A stretch of 64,000 bases of DNA from Monarcha castaneiventris obscurior. Taxonomy: Eukaryota; Chordata; Aves; Passeriformes; Monarchidae. The stretch lies in assembly GCA_026261815.1 (NCBI GenBank), contig JAMPIT010000890.1, positions 11,376,001 to 11,440,000 of the forward strand, in the 5' to 3' direction. The notes under the pieces were generated by a model that ran no database searches, was not told where the DNA came from, and saw nothing but the letters and a program-made list of their open reading frames with translations. Of the stretch, positions 35,101-47,801 are shown piece after piece; the first letter of the stretch is position 1; each line of letters begins with the position of its first letter. The translations under genes and the position numbers were made by a program.

Positions 35101-38100
35101 AATTATTTCATTTACAGTGATACCATCTGTGATGCTTCCAGCTCCTTGGAGGCTTTTTATTTTGTGCACCAACAGATCGCTCTCAGCCAGGTGCTTTTTT
35201 CTCCCAGTAATAAATTCTGCAGGTCTATGCATAGTTCTCTACATGGGGAAAGGTTCCTACTCCATTTCTGTGAATCAAGAAGAAGAGAAAGATTGCCTGA
35301 CTGCCCTTCTGCTGTAATGATATATTAGAGTGACAAACATGGCATTTGCTGTCCAGGGGGGATGTCTGCATAATTAGCCATATTCATTGCACTGGACTCA
35401 ATTTGTGTTCGTTATAGTGCCATAGTTTTAGTTGTCTTCCTGTCTAGGATACTAATTATTATTGGTCTGGAGAAGGCAGAATATTCAGGAAAGCTTACTG
35501 TGTAATAAGATTTTCAGTATGAAGCTTGACAATAGGCAGCAGTGAATTAGGAGAGCAATGGGGGTTTTTTATTACTTTTAAAAATAGCACTTGTAGTAGG
35601 ACTGCCATATTTTTTTAACACTGGTATTTACGGGCTAGAGAGAAAACAATGCCTTGTACTTGTAAAGTCCAGTTATCCTGCTATGATCGCCTAAACCAAA
35701 CCTAGCAACTTCCTTATGTAGTCTTCATTTACTGCTTATTCTTTTAATTGTACTGAACAGCATGTTCAGGAAGTGTAATTCCAAGCTATTTGATTTTCAT
35801 TCTTATCATCTTAGTCAAGAATATTGCTGAAAAACACCTTGCTGTTCCTGCTTTGGATTACAGATGCTATTAAACTGCTTCAAATCACCAGCGTGTCTAT
35901 CTTTCTACCACAGACATCTTCCTCTGTCTTGTAAATTTCTCACAAACTTTCTGAGCTTCATTATTGTTTGTCATCTCAGGAGATTTAGACACTTGGCAGT
36001 ATTCCAGTTCTACATTTTGTAATTATTATTTGCAATTAATGACCTCTAATATGACTTTATAATAACATTTTTGATCAGACTTGTGATTCACATTTTCTGT
36101 ATAATAAAAGAAATTAAGAACAGCACAAACATACTGTTGACAGTGTGTAATTTTCTCTGCTAATTTAAGACAACAGGAATTGTAAATCTGGTAAATCAAG
36201 TTTTGTTACATGTTAAATTCAGTATCTCTATTAGCATTTGACCCCAAAGAGAATTTAAAATGTATTGGATAGCTCTTGTTTATAGCCGTTGCTCAGAAAC
36301 AGGCTTGCAAATTTTCATTTAGTATACTTGTTTAGGCAAACACTTTATTGCACTTGCTGGTCATTTTTAAAAAAACAAATCTGCCAATTTAAATACTGAC
36401 CTTTAAATACACTTGAGAAAAAGAACAAAAAACTATGGCTCGTGTAGGAATGAAAAACAAGACACAGAGTCACGGTTCTGTGGCCAGTTCTGCAAGGCAC
36501 ATGAAGAATATTATACTTTGCACTCTCATCTCCTTTTCCTCAAACTGTGAAGTAAAAATCATATATTTTCTCCTCAGTATTTGGAAATAAATAAAATCAA
36601 ATAGATTTTTTACTTCACTAGGAATACTTGGGCAAGTGAGGGCTCAAAACCTGAATACATTGATGTGCCCACATGGAGAGTTTCTCAGCTTTACCACGTG
36701 TAGCAGGGATATTCTTTTGCATAGATTCCTCATGTGGTAATATAAAATGCAAGAGGCACAGATGATGGTTACTGAATAAGGGTGTTGCAACTTATTGTGG
36801 AACTATTTGTGTTTGCTTCATTTTAATTTGATTTTTGAAGCTAATTCTCAGAAGTGGCTGTAGAGAGATATTACTATGTCTAATCCTCCTACGGTAGTGA
36901 AGTTGGGTTAGACTTTTAGAGGTTTATTATGCAAAATAGCTCAGTAGATGTGGCCCAGTAATAAACAGTTTGCACAAAAACACTGAGAGCAGACCAACTG
37001 TCTTGAACCCCGTCTCTGAAATGCGTTTTTTCAAGTATGGTGTTCCAGAGCCCTGTGTGGCCAAGTGATCAACAGCCTCCGAGGGCTGGATTCACCAGTC
37101 CATTTCAGCTGCTTCGTGATGGTCCAAGAGAGGAATGGATGGTCCAACCATGAATGGAGGTTGCCTTGTTACACTGTCACAGCACTGCCCCTCAGGGACT
37201 TGAGGGAGAAGCAGCCCAGCCTCTTTGTGTAAAGGTTAACATAGGTCACTTGTACCTCAGTGCTGGTTTTCCACTTCTGCTTGCCCGAGACTGGCCAGTT
37301 TTGTATTTGGAGCATGCTATTCTACCTGCCTTCAAAACAGGTGGAGCAGCCAAGCATCCTGGACACCAAGCAGCATTCCACACAGGGTGCTTCATATATA
37401 TGAGAGGAAAGGGGGAAACAAGATGCAGATGTTTTCCAAAAAGATTTTCCGTTTTAGGAGAGAAAAAAATTAGTTCAGCAAAAGCAAGATAATCCGTCTA
37501 GTCCTTCGAATTAGTTCCTGTTTGGAACACAACAGCTTCTGCTGCTGGAAAATAAAGCACTAAGATCATCAACAACAACAACAGCTTCTCCCTGTTTGCA
37601 TGTATTACCAGGCCTCAATTTTCTCTTCAGCATCCTGTCCAACTTGTTTTTCCTTTAATTACTGTAAATCAAGCTTGCAGCCAAATCCTTCTTCAATCTA
37701 AGCAAAACTCGCCTTATTGAGGACCCTTTTGATTCAGTGGTTGCCACAAAGGATAAGATCACGGGAGAAAGCCAATAAAATAAGATTGTTCCATTGGCTT
37801 TTTTTTTCCCTAACACAACAAAAAAAGGGCTGAATTTTCCAAGCACCATTACAAGACAGTGGCAAAAAACAGGTTTGGGGATGCCATTGAGTTTCTGCTT
37901 GGTCTGTTTCAAATTCCAAAGACCAGCAGGCCTTTCTGCGTAGCTGGGGGCTTCTCCCCTTCAACAAGGATGACCAGGTCACAATTAAAGACTTTCTAGT
38001 GCATGCTGAGTTCCCTGGGTGTTGCATCTGGGACCATGTCTCCTTCTGTTAGGAGGAAGAGGTAGCAACCCCCTTTCACATCTGGGGTGAAGCACAAGGT

Positions 38101-40984
38101 AGTGTGTTAGGCAGCAGTTAGATTTTTAAGAAATACCAGATAAAAGGTAACTTTCTTGATATTCCAACTTGGCAATTCTTCATCTCTCATTGTTTCTTCA
38201 ACAGCTTCTCTGACATTCTCACTGAAACAATTCCCAAGCTAATCCACATTTCCTTTGTATTAGAAGTGCTTTTTGTCTTACTTCTAGATCGTGGAGCAAA
38301 ATGCTGAGGCTCTACATCAATCTATTTTAAGTTGTTGCTGCTCTGGGTAGGGAGTTGGAAAACCCAGTGTTTCAGTCTACATATGACTCCCAGTGAAAAC
38401 CTGGAGTGCTGTGTTGAATAATGATATTCTAAGGTTTCATGGCTTGCACAGTCATGTGGGATTCACAAGAGTATAGAACACTTCAGTAATTTACACCAAG
38501 ATAAACAGACTGAAGTCCCCCACAAAATCTTCTGGTCTTCAGGATTTTGTTTAGCATTTCATTTTTTTGCACTTTAGCTTCATAGTGACAACATAGTTTC
38601 CTTTTATTTAAAGAAGATTTTTCTCCTCTCTTGAAATCCTTCCAGAAAATAAGAGCTATTTTACAAAAATAAACATATGACAACGTAAAATTCTTTATGC
38701 CATTTTAACAGACCTAAGCAACAGAATCTCTGAAAATCACTGCAGGTTATTTATTAGTATGCATACAGAGTATTCTTTTTTTTCCCCCAGCAAAACTACC
38801 ATTTGATCTAGAAAAATATATCCCTGTCAAGTCACCAGCAGTTTTTGTCAACAAGAATGTTCATTTTCTGTGCTGATTCAGCTCTATGGATATTGAAGCA
38901 TGAAAGTCAGATGAGCATGCATGGTGTAATTATGATGCCAAATTTGAAAACCGAAAATTTTTGTTGTTGTGCAGTTACTAACTACCTCTGTTTCCTTTTG
39001 TATGAATTCTTTACATGCCTGAATAAACATAGATAATATGAACATACATAGCAAAATAGCAGCTTAAAATAGGGGTGTGAAGGGCTAAGCAATTAGCCAC
39101 TGTTGCTAAAATAAGGTAACACAGGCTGAATTCAGTGGGCAAACGCCCTCTCTGGAGCAACTCAGGAGTTTTATCAGTTTCAGGGGGCCAGGCTACATCA
39201 GTTGGAGACTTTGTCAAAAAGGTGTTTAATGGTGACCTACTTTACCCTATCCCTTTGGAGGTGGTTGCTTTTCCTTGTTATACCTGTTTTTTTGTCCCCT
39301 CAGGCTGCCTTCAGACTGCAAGCTAAGTCTGTATGGGTTCACTGTTACCGAAAATGACCAAGCTCTTAACACCAGTTTTCAGCAGTACGTAATTTGACCT
39401 ATTGTGTTTACTAAAGGAGACATCAAAGGACTCTCTGGAGCTCTTTCAAGATATGTCTATTCTTATCACTTTGATGGAATTGATTACTAGTCAGATTTGG
39501 ACTATCCTAATTCAGTTGCTACTCCAGTGCTTGTTCCAGGATGCAAATGTGCTAAGCAAACCACAGCCTTTGAGGAGTGTTTGGGTTCAACAGAGGATTT
39601 GACCAGTGTACCTAATAGGCTTTGAAAGCTGCTAGTTCAGATAAAATGTTCATGCCTAAAGGTAATTACCCCAACAGGCCAGTTAAGGTGTTTCACAGGC
39701 TCCCCAGGATGGGCACGGCTGTTCAGGGGTCACAACACACTGTGTTGATTGAAGTGCAGGCTTTCATTCACCTGCCCAGCTACATGCAAAGTACAGCTTT
39801 CACTCTTGGATTAGAGGTACAGGGAATTAGTTAGTCTGAGTTTATCAGGACACTGATGGTGTACTTCATACACTGCCTTTTATCCCAGTGGGTTTCCCTG
39901 CAGAGATCAGCCAGTGTTTCCAGAAGACGTGGGGCAGAGACCCTCAGAGGGCAAGGAGCCCTGGTACCATTGATGTCACAAATGGCCTGCAGCAAACTGC
40001 CTCTCCTGGCCATTGTCCTTCTGAGGCAGTCCTGCTGGTGAATTGTTTGCATATTTATAGTTAAATGAACATTACACTTCAGCAGAGGCAGCAGGTTGAC
40101 TTTCTGTCATTTAGAGGGTTTTTTCTTTCTTGAACATTCTTTCTTTTTTTTTTCTCCCATTGTGTTTTATACAGAAAATGTTGTATTTCTCTGGGGAAAT
40201 TATTACAGAGTCTTGTAGAGTGCTGTGTTTTAATTGTTTGATGGTGTATTGACTTAATTTAATGATTTAAGAAAATAAAGTCCACAGAAATACTTCAGGG
40301 TTTTTTGTTTGGCTGGTTTCTTTGTCTTTGAACTGTCAGGAGTATATGCTGTTTATTTAGACAAGGGATTTAACTAGCCAACTATCATTGGAACCAGGAG
40401 TCATTTTACTTTTCTTTCTGTCCTTTTGAGCAATCTCATCTTTAAAGATTTGCCTGATCTTTTCTTTGGTATGTTCCAGTTAACCACGAGGTATCCAAGA
40501 GCCTACTTAGACCTCAAATATCCAGGTAATTACAGCCAAATATATCTCTTAGAAAGATGGCATGTTATTCTCGTTTGCTGTCTTATTGTAATTTGGTAAA
40601 TATTGTTGATGACTCTAAGTCTCCAATACTGAAATTAGCCAGTTATTTCATCATTATGGTTAGGGGGATGGACCAGGGCAGTATTTCTAAGAAGGTGGGT
40701 TGTGACACACACAGTAGTAATGAAATATGGCTGGGTGTTGGCAAGTTGCTGAAAATTTTGCAAATCATAAAGCAAAGGCAATCTGACTTCTGTTCTCCTG
40801 GTGATTTTTATTCTTCAAGGTCAAGCACGATTTTCAGTTTTTCAAAAAATTTTACATAGATTTGTCACTTTTGCAAGAAATAGATGTGAATTTGTTTTTA
40901 TAAAGACAATGAGGACTGCAAATTTTTTGCTTTATTTTGCTTTGCTTTGGAAAATGGGACATCATCTTGTTAAAAAAATACCCC

Positions 40985-41101
40985 CTGAAAAATACTCACT
41001 TAAGGGGTTGGTAGTGGAATCCAAGATACTAATTTTCTCAGTCTGAAAAATACTCACTTAAGGGGTTGGTAGTGGAATCCAAGATACTAATTTTCTCAGT
41101 C
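40985..41101. repeat. Exact tandem duplication, 2 x 58 bp
   Basis: Positions 40985-41042 and 41043-41100 are identical, starting ctgaaaaatactcactt and ending ttttctcagt. One extra matching base follows at 41101. Sequence beyond either end differs. Confidence 0.97.
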
Positions 41102-44100
41102 AGCAATTTAAATTCAAAATAACAGCAAGAAAGATAATTTCTTTCCTGACTACTTGGTAGCTTACCTTAAATTATTTTCTGATCTCCATTTAGCTCCCAC
41201 ATTAGAAAAGCACTGCTACAACAGAAATGGAGGACTCAGGTGCCTGGAGACTAAATGATACCCTTACCCATACATCATTCAGGATATTTGACAGTATCAA
41301 ATCATGTTAGACAGGCAATTTGAGGGACTATGTGCATCGTTGGTTTCTACTATACTTATTTTCTGAATAACCAAAACATTTCTGTCCTTGAAACTGTCAA
41401 AATAACTTACACAAAAGTAAAAAAAAATACTAAACAAAAATAATTTAATTCCTCTTGGGAAAGCAGTTTAAAACATTCTCAAGTGTTTTAACAAATTAAC
41501 TATAGACACTATCACAAAATTAACTTTCAATAAAAGACTTTCTGTTCTACTAAAAAGGGGCACTAGGATCTTTTCCTAGTTTCCAAAAGCACTGTCCTAA
41601 CATGTTGGTCAACATGAATGTCTCTTAATTATCGTGTATCTTTCACAGCCATTAGGATTACATTTCCTGTAAAGTAAGTTTTGTAAATTTTGGGGTGATA
41701 CGTTTATACCCTACATTTTGTGTTAGTTACTTTTTTCCCCTTTGAATCAGAAGAGAAAGCAACTTACTAAAAAAAAAAATATTTACAGACCTTACATCTC
41801 TGTGCACTGGAGTGGGGTACAGAATTTATATAAATTTCTGGCAATATCTTGGAAAGTAAGTGAGCAAGTAACTTACAAATCAAGGGAATGGCCAGCTATG
41901 TAGATCTAGAAGTGCACTGTGCTATAACTGAGTTATGGTGCAGAGGATGGGGAATGTCTGGAAAAAATAGAAAAGAAAAAGCATTAGTAAGATAGGCATA
42001 AGTGAGGCTGTATTAATCTTATTTACCAACTGTAATACTATTCCATGTCATTGCCCTGGAATCAAGAGAGCCACTTTTTTATTGCTTTACTGCATCTCCC
42101 TCTGTTGGATGTACACTTGTCTAAATTGCAGAGCCATGGCGTTTTTGGGTTGGGGTTTTTCTTTTGCTCCTCCTTATTCTTGTGAGGTGACAGAGAATGA
42201 GTATGGGTTACTGTCAGTACCAGACCTGGCTAACCTTGAAAACAGGAGCCAGGCTCAGAAATCTCAGTGCTGCTCTTGCACAGCAGCCTGAGCAGGAATG
42301 ACAAACTGCTGTTTCACTGCAGTGTCAGTGGGCATTGTGACACAGGAGGAACTTAAGAGCAGAGTGCAGTCCTACAGCAGAGATCATCCACCCTGTCCTC
42401 GGCAGGGGAAGCTGGTAATTTTTCTGTGCTATAATTAGCCACTGCCAATGAATGCACATTGCGTCACAGGAATTACTCTTGTGGCATTCTCACCTTTGCC
42501 TTCCAAAATGAAGGAAGTGTCTTTCAGTGACAGCTCTTATGCCAAGGGAGTAAAGTACTAAGGGAAAAAATACACCCTCAGATATCTGGTCAAGAATATC
42601 CAGTCTTCACTGATCAATGCAGTTTAAAAAGGAGAGGTGAGTGGTCTGCTGCTGAGAATACATTGACATATATATAGCTTCTTGTCCCCAGAATTCCCAT
42701 CATGAGCACAGCTTGTAGTGTTTTCATAGTGGTTTTACTTCACATCTGTTCATTTAACAGTGTGTGCTTCCCAGATTGTCAGCTTTGTCCTCTTCAGGTC
42801 CTTTAGTGAAGGGGAGGATGTATCTGTTTTCCATCACTGCAGCTTCCTCCCAGGGGACAACCTGGGGATTTTGCAGTCTGGTGTATTGTAACAAACCAGG
42901 CAGAACCTTCCACAAGTCAATAACATATCTGGTCTCTTACCAACATATTAGTGAATTCTAGGGATACTTGTTCTGATTTGAGTAAAACTTGTGAAATAGC
43001 AGCTCCCTGGAAGCCAGCAAAGTTCCAAATCTATGCAAGTCTGTATGTGACCAGCAATCAGATCATTCTGGATCCTCATGAGCAGTACATAGTGGATCAG
43101 CTACCTAGTGTGGATGGAAAAACTGGGTGATTCACGTAATGGGTAAAAATTTAAAACTCATTGCAATATTAAATTTATTATGTACTTTCTTGTGCATTGT
43201 TAGTGTTACTTGACTGATGTTACTTATAATAGTTTCATGTCATACAACTCATTGCTCTCTCTGCTTCAAATAAATGCAGATTCAACTTAAAGTAGCTGAG
43301 GGGATATTCATAGTTTCATCTTGTGCTATTTCTGCAACTGTTAGAGTAGCTGTAGAAACCACTACCAGTAATAACCCCTTCATAAAAAGACAGCTCCAGC
43401 TTGGAAAAACCCATACAATGTAAGTAGAAAGTACCTGAACTTTGGCTGGGGATATCTGGGAAGTTAGCACTGAATACACTTATTTTTTCTTGAGCTGGGG
43501 ATTTATTCAACTTTGTTTTATACCCAACTCATGGGTAACATTTCCCACTCCCCAGCAGCAGCAATCAGAGAAAAGAATTAAAGTGTTAAACCTATGGCTG
43601 AGAGATCAAAGTATGGCATTTTCCTTGAATAAATAAAAACAGTGTCTACTGTTTTGTTCTCTCATGCACAAAGTTGCCATGTTGGAACCTGACGCAATTC
43701 TTAGAAATCTTGCCATTTTTTTTTACATTATTGTTTTCATTCTTTTCAAAATTAATTCCTTACAATCTCCAACAATAAGTGCCCTTCTAAGCTGCAGGGA
43801 ATTTTAAAATTCAACAATAATGCATGCTGTTAGTAGGGCACTGCAGTTACCTAGGCAATTACAATAGCACCTGCTTTCAAAACATAATGGTTACACTGTA
43901 AAATTCTTGGACATTAGCTAGATTAGAAAGCAATACATGCTCATTCAGTTGTAATTTTATAATATGAACATTATGCTATCACAAGATTATCCCACTGATT
44001 TTGTTATAAATGTGATTTGTTTCCTTAACTTATTTTTCTCTCAAACACTTTGCCCACCATGGACAGGTAGCTATTTTCAATAAACACCAGCAGAAGCCAC

Positions 44101-47004
44101 TTAGGGTGCCGGGTCTCAGAGTCAAGTGAGAAAGCACAACACTCTCAGCTTTCTTCTCTGGGCAACTCAACCTCTGGATGTAAAAATATTACAGTGCAAA
44201 ATATTATAGTGTAAAAATATGCAGTGCAATTGCAACTTGCTTGCAATGTTCTTAAGTATAAAATACAGGAAAGTAACTGTATATATGTGGTCTTGTACCC
44301 AATTTTAAGCCAGTTTTTGAGATTCGAGTATTTAATAGTTGGATGTTGACAGTGCTGCGTAACTAGCTGATGGAGACATTGCATGAAATGAATCACAGTT
44401 CCTACAGCTTTTCTGGGGTGTAACGATTTTGCTTGCTTTTGGGGAAATGCAAGAGAGAGAGATCTTTGCATACAGCAGGAACAGCAGCTAATCACACCTC
44501 ATTGGGAGAGATCTAGCTTCCTCCTAGACTGGAGACTTGTGTTTGCTGATCACAGAAGCCAGTCCTTCCGTGGCAGTGTAGTTTTTAGTTGACAGTTGTA
44601 CTCTGGCCTGCTGCAGAGATTATTCCAGGTGGTCAGTTTGGAAAATGGCAATACCAGTTCCAAGAAAAGGGTTGAAACAACACCAGACATCCTCTTGATA
44701 GAAAAGCTCCTTACCGTGAAAGAGTACTGAGCAAATTACTGTGCTACTTAGACTTGTTTTACAGATGTGAGAACTGTGTGTCTGCTGCCTCAGAACCTTT
44801 TATCTTTTATCCTTACTGTTGTGTGCTTGGTAAAAAAAAATAAATATATGTAATTTATAAATGTTCTTCTCCTTTGCAAATCTCGTGTGTTCTAGATAGA
44901 CCAGTAAATATTATCACATTTTACAGCTGAATTAAGGGCAGAGGGAATTGGAGCAATTTTCAAAGGGTAACGTAAGGAGGAGCACAAACAGATTCTTTTC
45001 ACCTATCCTCAATATGTTGGACCAGGACCAACCAGCTTGTGAATGCTGAAGGCAGCTCTTATTTCTGCTGTGAGCTGGACCAATGAAGCTATGTTGTAGT
45101 AACAAGAACAAATTCTGCCAAACATCATCTGCACTGCCAACTTTTCTACCATTCTTATCAAAGCACGGGCTGGTTCTCATTTGGGCAATGTTTGGAGAAG
45201 CCTGTGTCAAAGACCTGAGCTAGCCCTAACGATGGAGATCTCTTCATGTGGGTTCCATGCTCCATTTTATCTGTAAAGATCTTGCTAGATGAAAAATCCC
45301 AGTGATAGAGGATACCTAGTGCTGAAAGCAATAATCATCTTTCCATACAGGTGACCTAGGTTCTGTTCAAGTATGTATGTTTGGGCTTCTTTTGCTGCTC
45401 TTCTATGACAGCAACTTCTATATATCCTCTCAATACCAGAGTTTCTGTGGCCAAATTTAGCATGAAACACGCAAGCAGAGGCAATCTCTACTTTTTAATA
45501 GTTCACAAACTGAAACTAAGTATACAAGAATGTGTTGTTGCATGTTACTCTCCCCACAAAAAAGTGAGAAAATTTTCCAGACACCAAACAATATTGATAT
45601 TTGAGTTGAAAAATATGCTGATAAAATCCTAAAGAAGCAATCTGCCTCTGGAATAAGAATGTCCAAATAGGGTGTTAAACGTGTAACAGAAGGAAGATGT
45701 CACACCTGCCTGCTAAACCTCCTGATGTTGACTAATCTTAAGTTCTGACCCCTTAATGTGGTCCCTGAAGATGGATTGCTGTATAAAACACTGTTCTTTC
45801 CTGCAGGACTGAGCAAGCCTGAAGCTTACATTTTCCACCTTAAAGCAAACAGGAAGTCTGCAGCCAAATTGCAGGGTGAACATGCATCTCCTGGGCTCTG
45901 GTTCAAACTGGATTTCTAAAGACCACTTTGCACTTCCGCTTCAGCTGAGAATCTCATTCAGGTTTCATTTTCTTTATAGGTTTGCCATAATCTATGACTT
46001 TCAGACTTTGATATCCCAAACCTATCCATGACTCACGTCAGCTGATCCCTACGCAACAGGTGGGGCACAGGGAGAGCAATTCCTCTCTGCAACAAGTGCA
46101 GTGTGCTGAGTGCAGCACTGATCAAAGGCAGCACGGCAGGGCTGGGGAGCTTCCCTGAAATGTCAGCTGTGCTCCCAGTACCACAGCCAGCATCCAGACA
46201 AGGCTGGAAGAGCAGAAGGATGTGGGGAGGAGGAGGGTAGGACAGAGGCTCTCAACTTCAGCATGGAGTTGTCTGATTGAGGACTGGAGGATTTACCTTA
46301 CGTATTCTTGCCTCGGAAAGTCTCACAAAGGAGGTTACATCACGACATCTGATGTATAATCTTTACAGGAATAACCAAGTGTTCTACTCTTTCATTATCT
46401 CGTCTAATAGCCGGCATCTGCCTAGACAAGAAGGAATCATCTTAGGACACCATACACAGTCATTACATGGATAAATTTAGGTGAGGTAAGGAACTTAGAC
46501 GCTCTGAGATCACAGGAATATTCCCACTAGCTAAAGGTGATGATTCATCAGGAAATGTTAATGTAGGGTCACAGGTAGAAAAGTAATAGGCCAGAAGCAC
46601 AAATAAGTTGGATTTATCTTAAACTTAGCTTCCAGTATTTTCCAGCAGGAAAAGTGCACAGGTGATTTGGGCACATACAGTGGGATTTCAGTACGCTGGG
46701 GGAGGAGAGAGAACTGTGCTTCAGTTAGGATCATGTAAGGAAGGAGATAGGTCTTGTAGGATTGTGCTGCTTCAGCTTTCCTGCTCGTGCTCTGTGCTAT
46801 GTGCTGCTAGCACCTGATAGGTTCACTCATGGTAGCAAAGCACCTTGAACCAAATGGTGTTGTTGTGACCAAGGGATTAACATTAGAGTCTCCAGGTCTG
46901 GATGGATTGTCTAAATTGACCCAGAATGGCTGCATGCTTCCCACTCTTTCATCTGCCTATACAGGGAGGATTTTCTATGCCAAAAAATGACCAGTCTCCT
47001 AGAC

Positions 47005-47040
47005 ATAAAAATAAAATAAAATGAAATAAAAAATAAAATA
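47005..47040. repeat. AAAAT-type simple repeat
   Basis: A run of ATAAA/AAAAT units with one G interruption, about 280 bp before the CCCTT repeat. Confidence 0.85.
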
Positions 47041-47318
47041 ATGTGATAGGTCTTGTTCTGTGTAAATTACTGCCAAACATCAAGGTGGATGGGCCTCTGC
47101 CTGTAACCTCTCAGCACCCATGTTATCCTACCTCATTCACATGAAGAAAAACTTTCCATCTTTTTACTTCAATATTTCTAAGACCATCAACCTGAAATAC
47201 TACTGGAATGCAGCAGGGTGATGACAGGTAATTATATACAGCCTGTAAAGCATAAGCCACATATTACTAAAGCCACGCTCCCTCACCTTTCCAGTCCCCA
47301 GTACCTCACCTTCCCAAT

Positions 47319-47510
47319 CCCTTCCCTTCCCTTCCCTTCCCTTCCCTTCCCTTCCCTTCCCTTCCCTTCCCTTCCCTTCCCTTCCCTTCCCTTCCCTTCC
47401 CTTCCCTTCCCGTCCCTTCCCTTCCCTTCCCTTCCCTTCCCTTCCCTTCCCTTCCCTTCCCTTCCCTTCCCTTCCCTTCCCTTCCCTTCCCTTCCCTTCC
47501 CTTCCCTTCC
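47319..47510. repeat. (CCCTT)n pentanucleotide microsatellite, 38 units
   Basis: From 47321 to 47510 the sequence is 38 consecutive 5-bp units of CTTCC, that is CCCTT on plus and AAGGG on minus. There is one interruption, a G for T at 47412. It ends directly against the CpG-rich CISD2 promoter, 189 bp before the start codon. It creates artificial long open frames on both strands (KGREG-type on minus, PSLPF-type on plus). Confidence 0.98.
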
Positions 47511-47518
47511 CCGCCCGC

Positions 47519-47533
47519 GCGCCCCCTGGCGGC
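47519..47533 (+). promoter_or_regulatory. CTCF-like motif 1
   Basis: GCGCCCCCTGGCGGC closely resembles the reverse-orientation CTCF core GCGCCCCCTGGTGGC, differing at one base. It is the first of two same-direction copies. Confidence 0.6.
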
Positions 47534-47567
47534 GGGAGCACTCCCGAGCCCCCCCCACACCGGCGGC

Positions 47568-47583
47568 AGCGCCCCCTAGCGGC
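47568..47583 (+). promoter_or_regulatory. CTCF-like motif 2
   Basis: AGCGCCCCCTAGCGGC matches the same CTCF core (AGCGCCCCCTRGTGGC) with one difference. It starts exactly 50 bp after motif 1 and has the same orientation. Confidence 0.6.
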
Positions 47584-47613
47584 TCTGGCGGGAAGCGCGG
47601 TCCCGCTGCCCGG

Positions 47614-47651
47614 GCGCGTGCGCGGCGCCGCCCCGCAGCGCGTGCGCGGCG
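47614..47651 (+). promoter_or_regulatory. CISD2: Two NRF1-like motifs
   Basis: The 14-mer gcgcgtgcgcggcg occurs at 47614-47627 and again at 47638-47651. Its reverse complement contains CGCGCACGCGC, close to the NRF1 palindrome YGCGCAYGCGCR. Its position 50-85 bp before the CISD2 ATG suits a nuclear gene for a mitochondria-associated protein. Confidence 0.55.
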
Positions 47652-47698
47652 GGAGCATCCCGGGTCGGCGCGCGGGGGGACGGCGGGAGCGTCCGGCG

Positions 47699-47801
47699 AT
47701 GGTGCTGGAGACTCTGGCCCGCATCGTCAAGGTCCAGCTGCCCGCGTACCTCAAGCGCCTGCCCCTGCCCGAGAGCGTCGGCGGCTTCATCCGCCTCACA
47801 G
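47699..47801 (+). CDS. CISD2: CISD2 coding exon 1 (residues 1-34)
   Basis: Encodes [20 protein letters not shown] and the next 14 residues to Thr34, plus the first base of Val35. The donor reads G then GTAGGC. The start was chosen because MVLE begins the family's N-terminus. Confidence 0.96.

Larger units (their letters stand above)
35101..47280. other. Intergenic region between UBE2D3 and CISD2
   Basis: About 12 kb of AT-rich DNA between two divergent promoters. I see a 2 x 58-bp tandem duplication (40985-41101), a short CAA run (37568-37583), an AAAAT-type repeat (47005-47040) and no credible gene. The open frames are up to about 116 codons and lack family resemblance. Confidence 0.7.
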
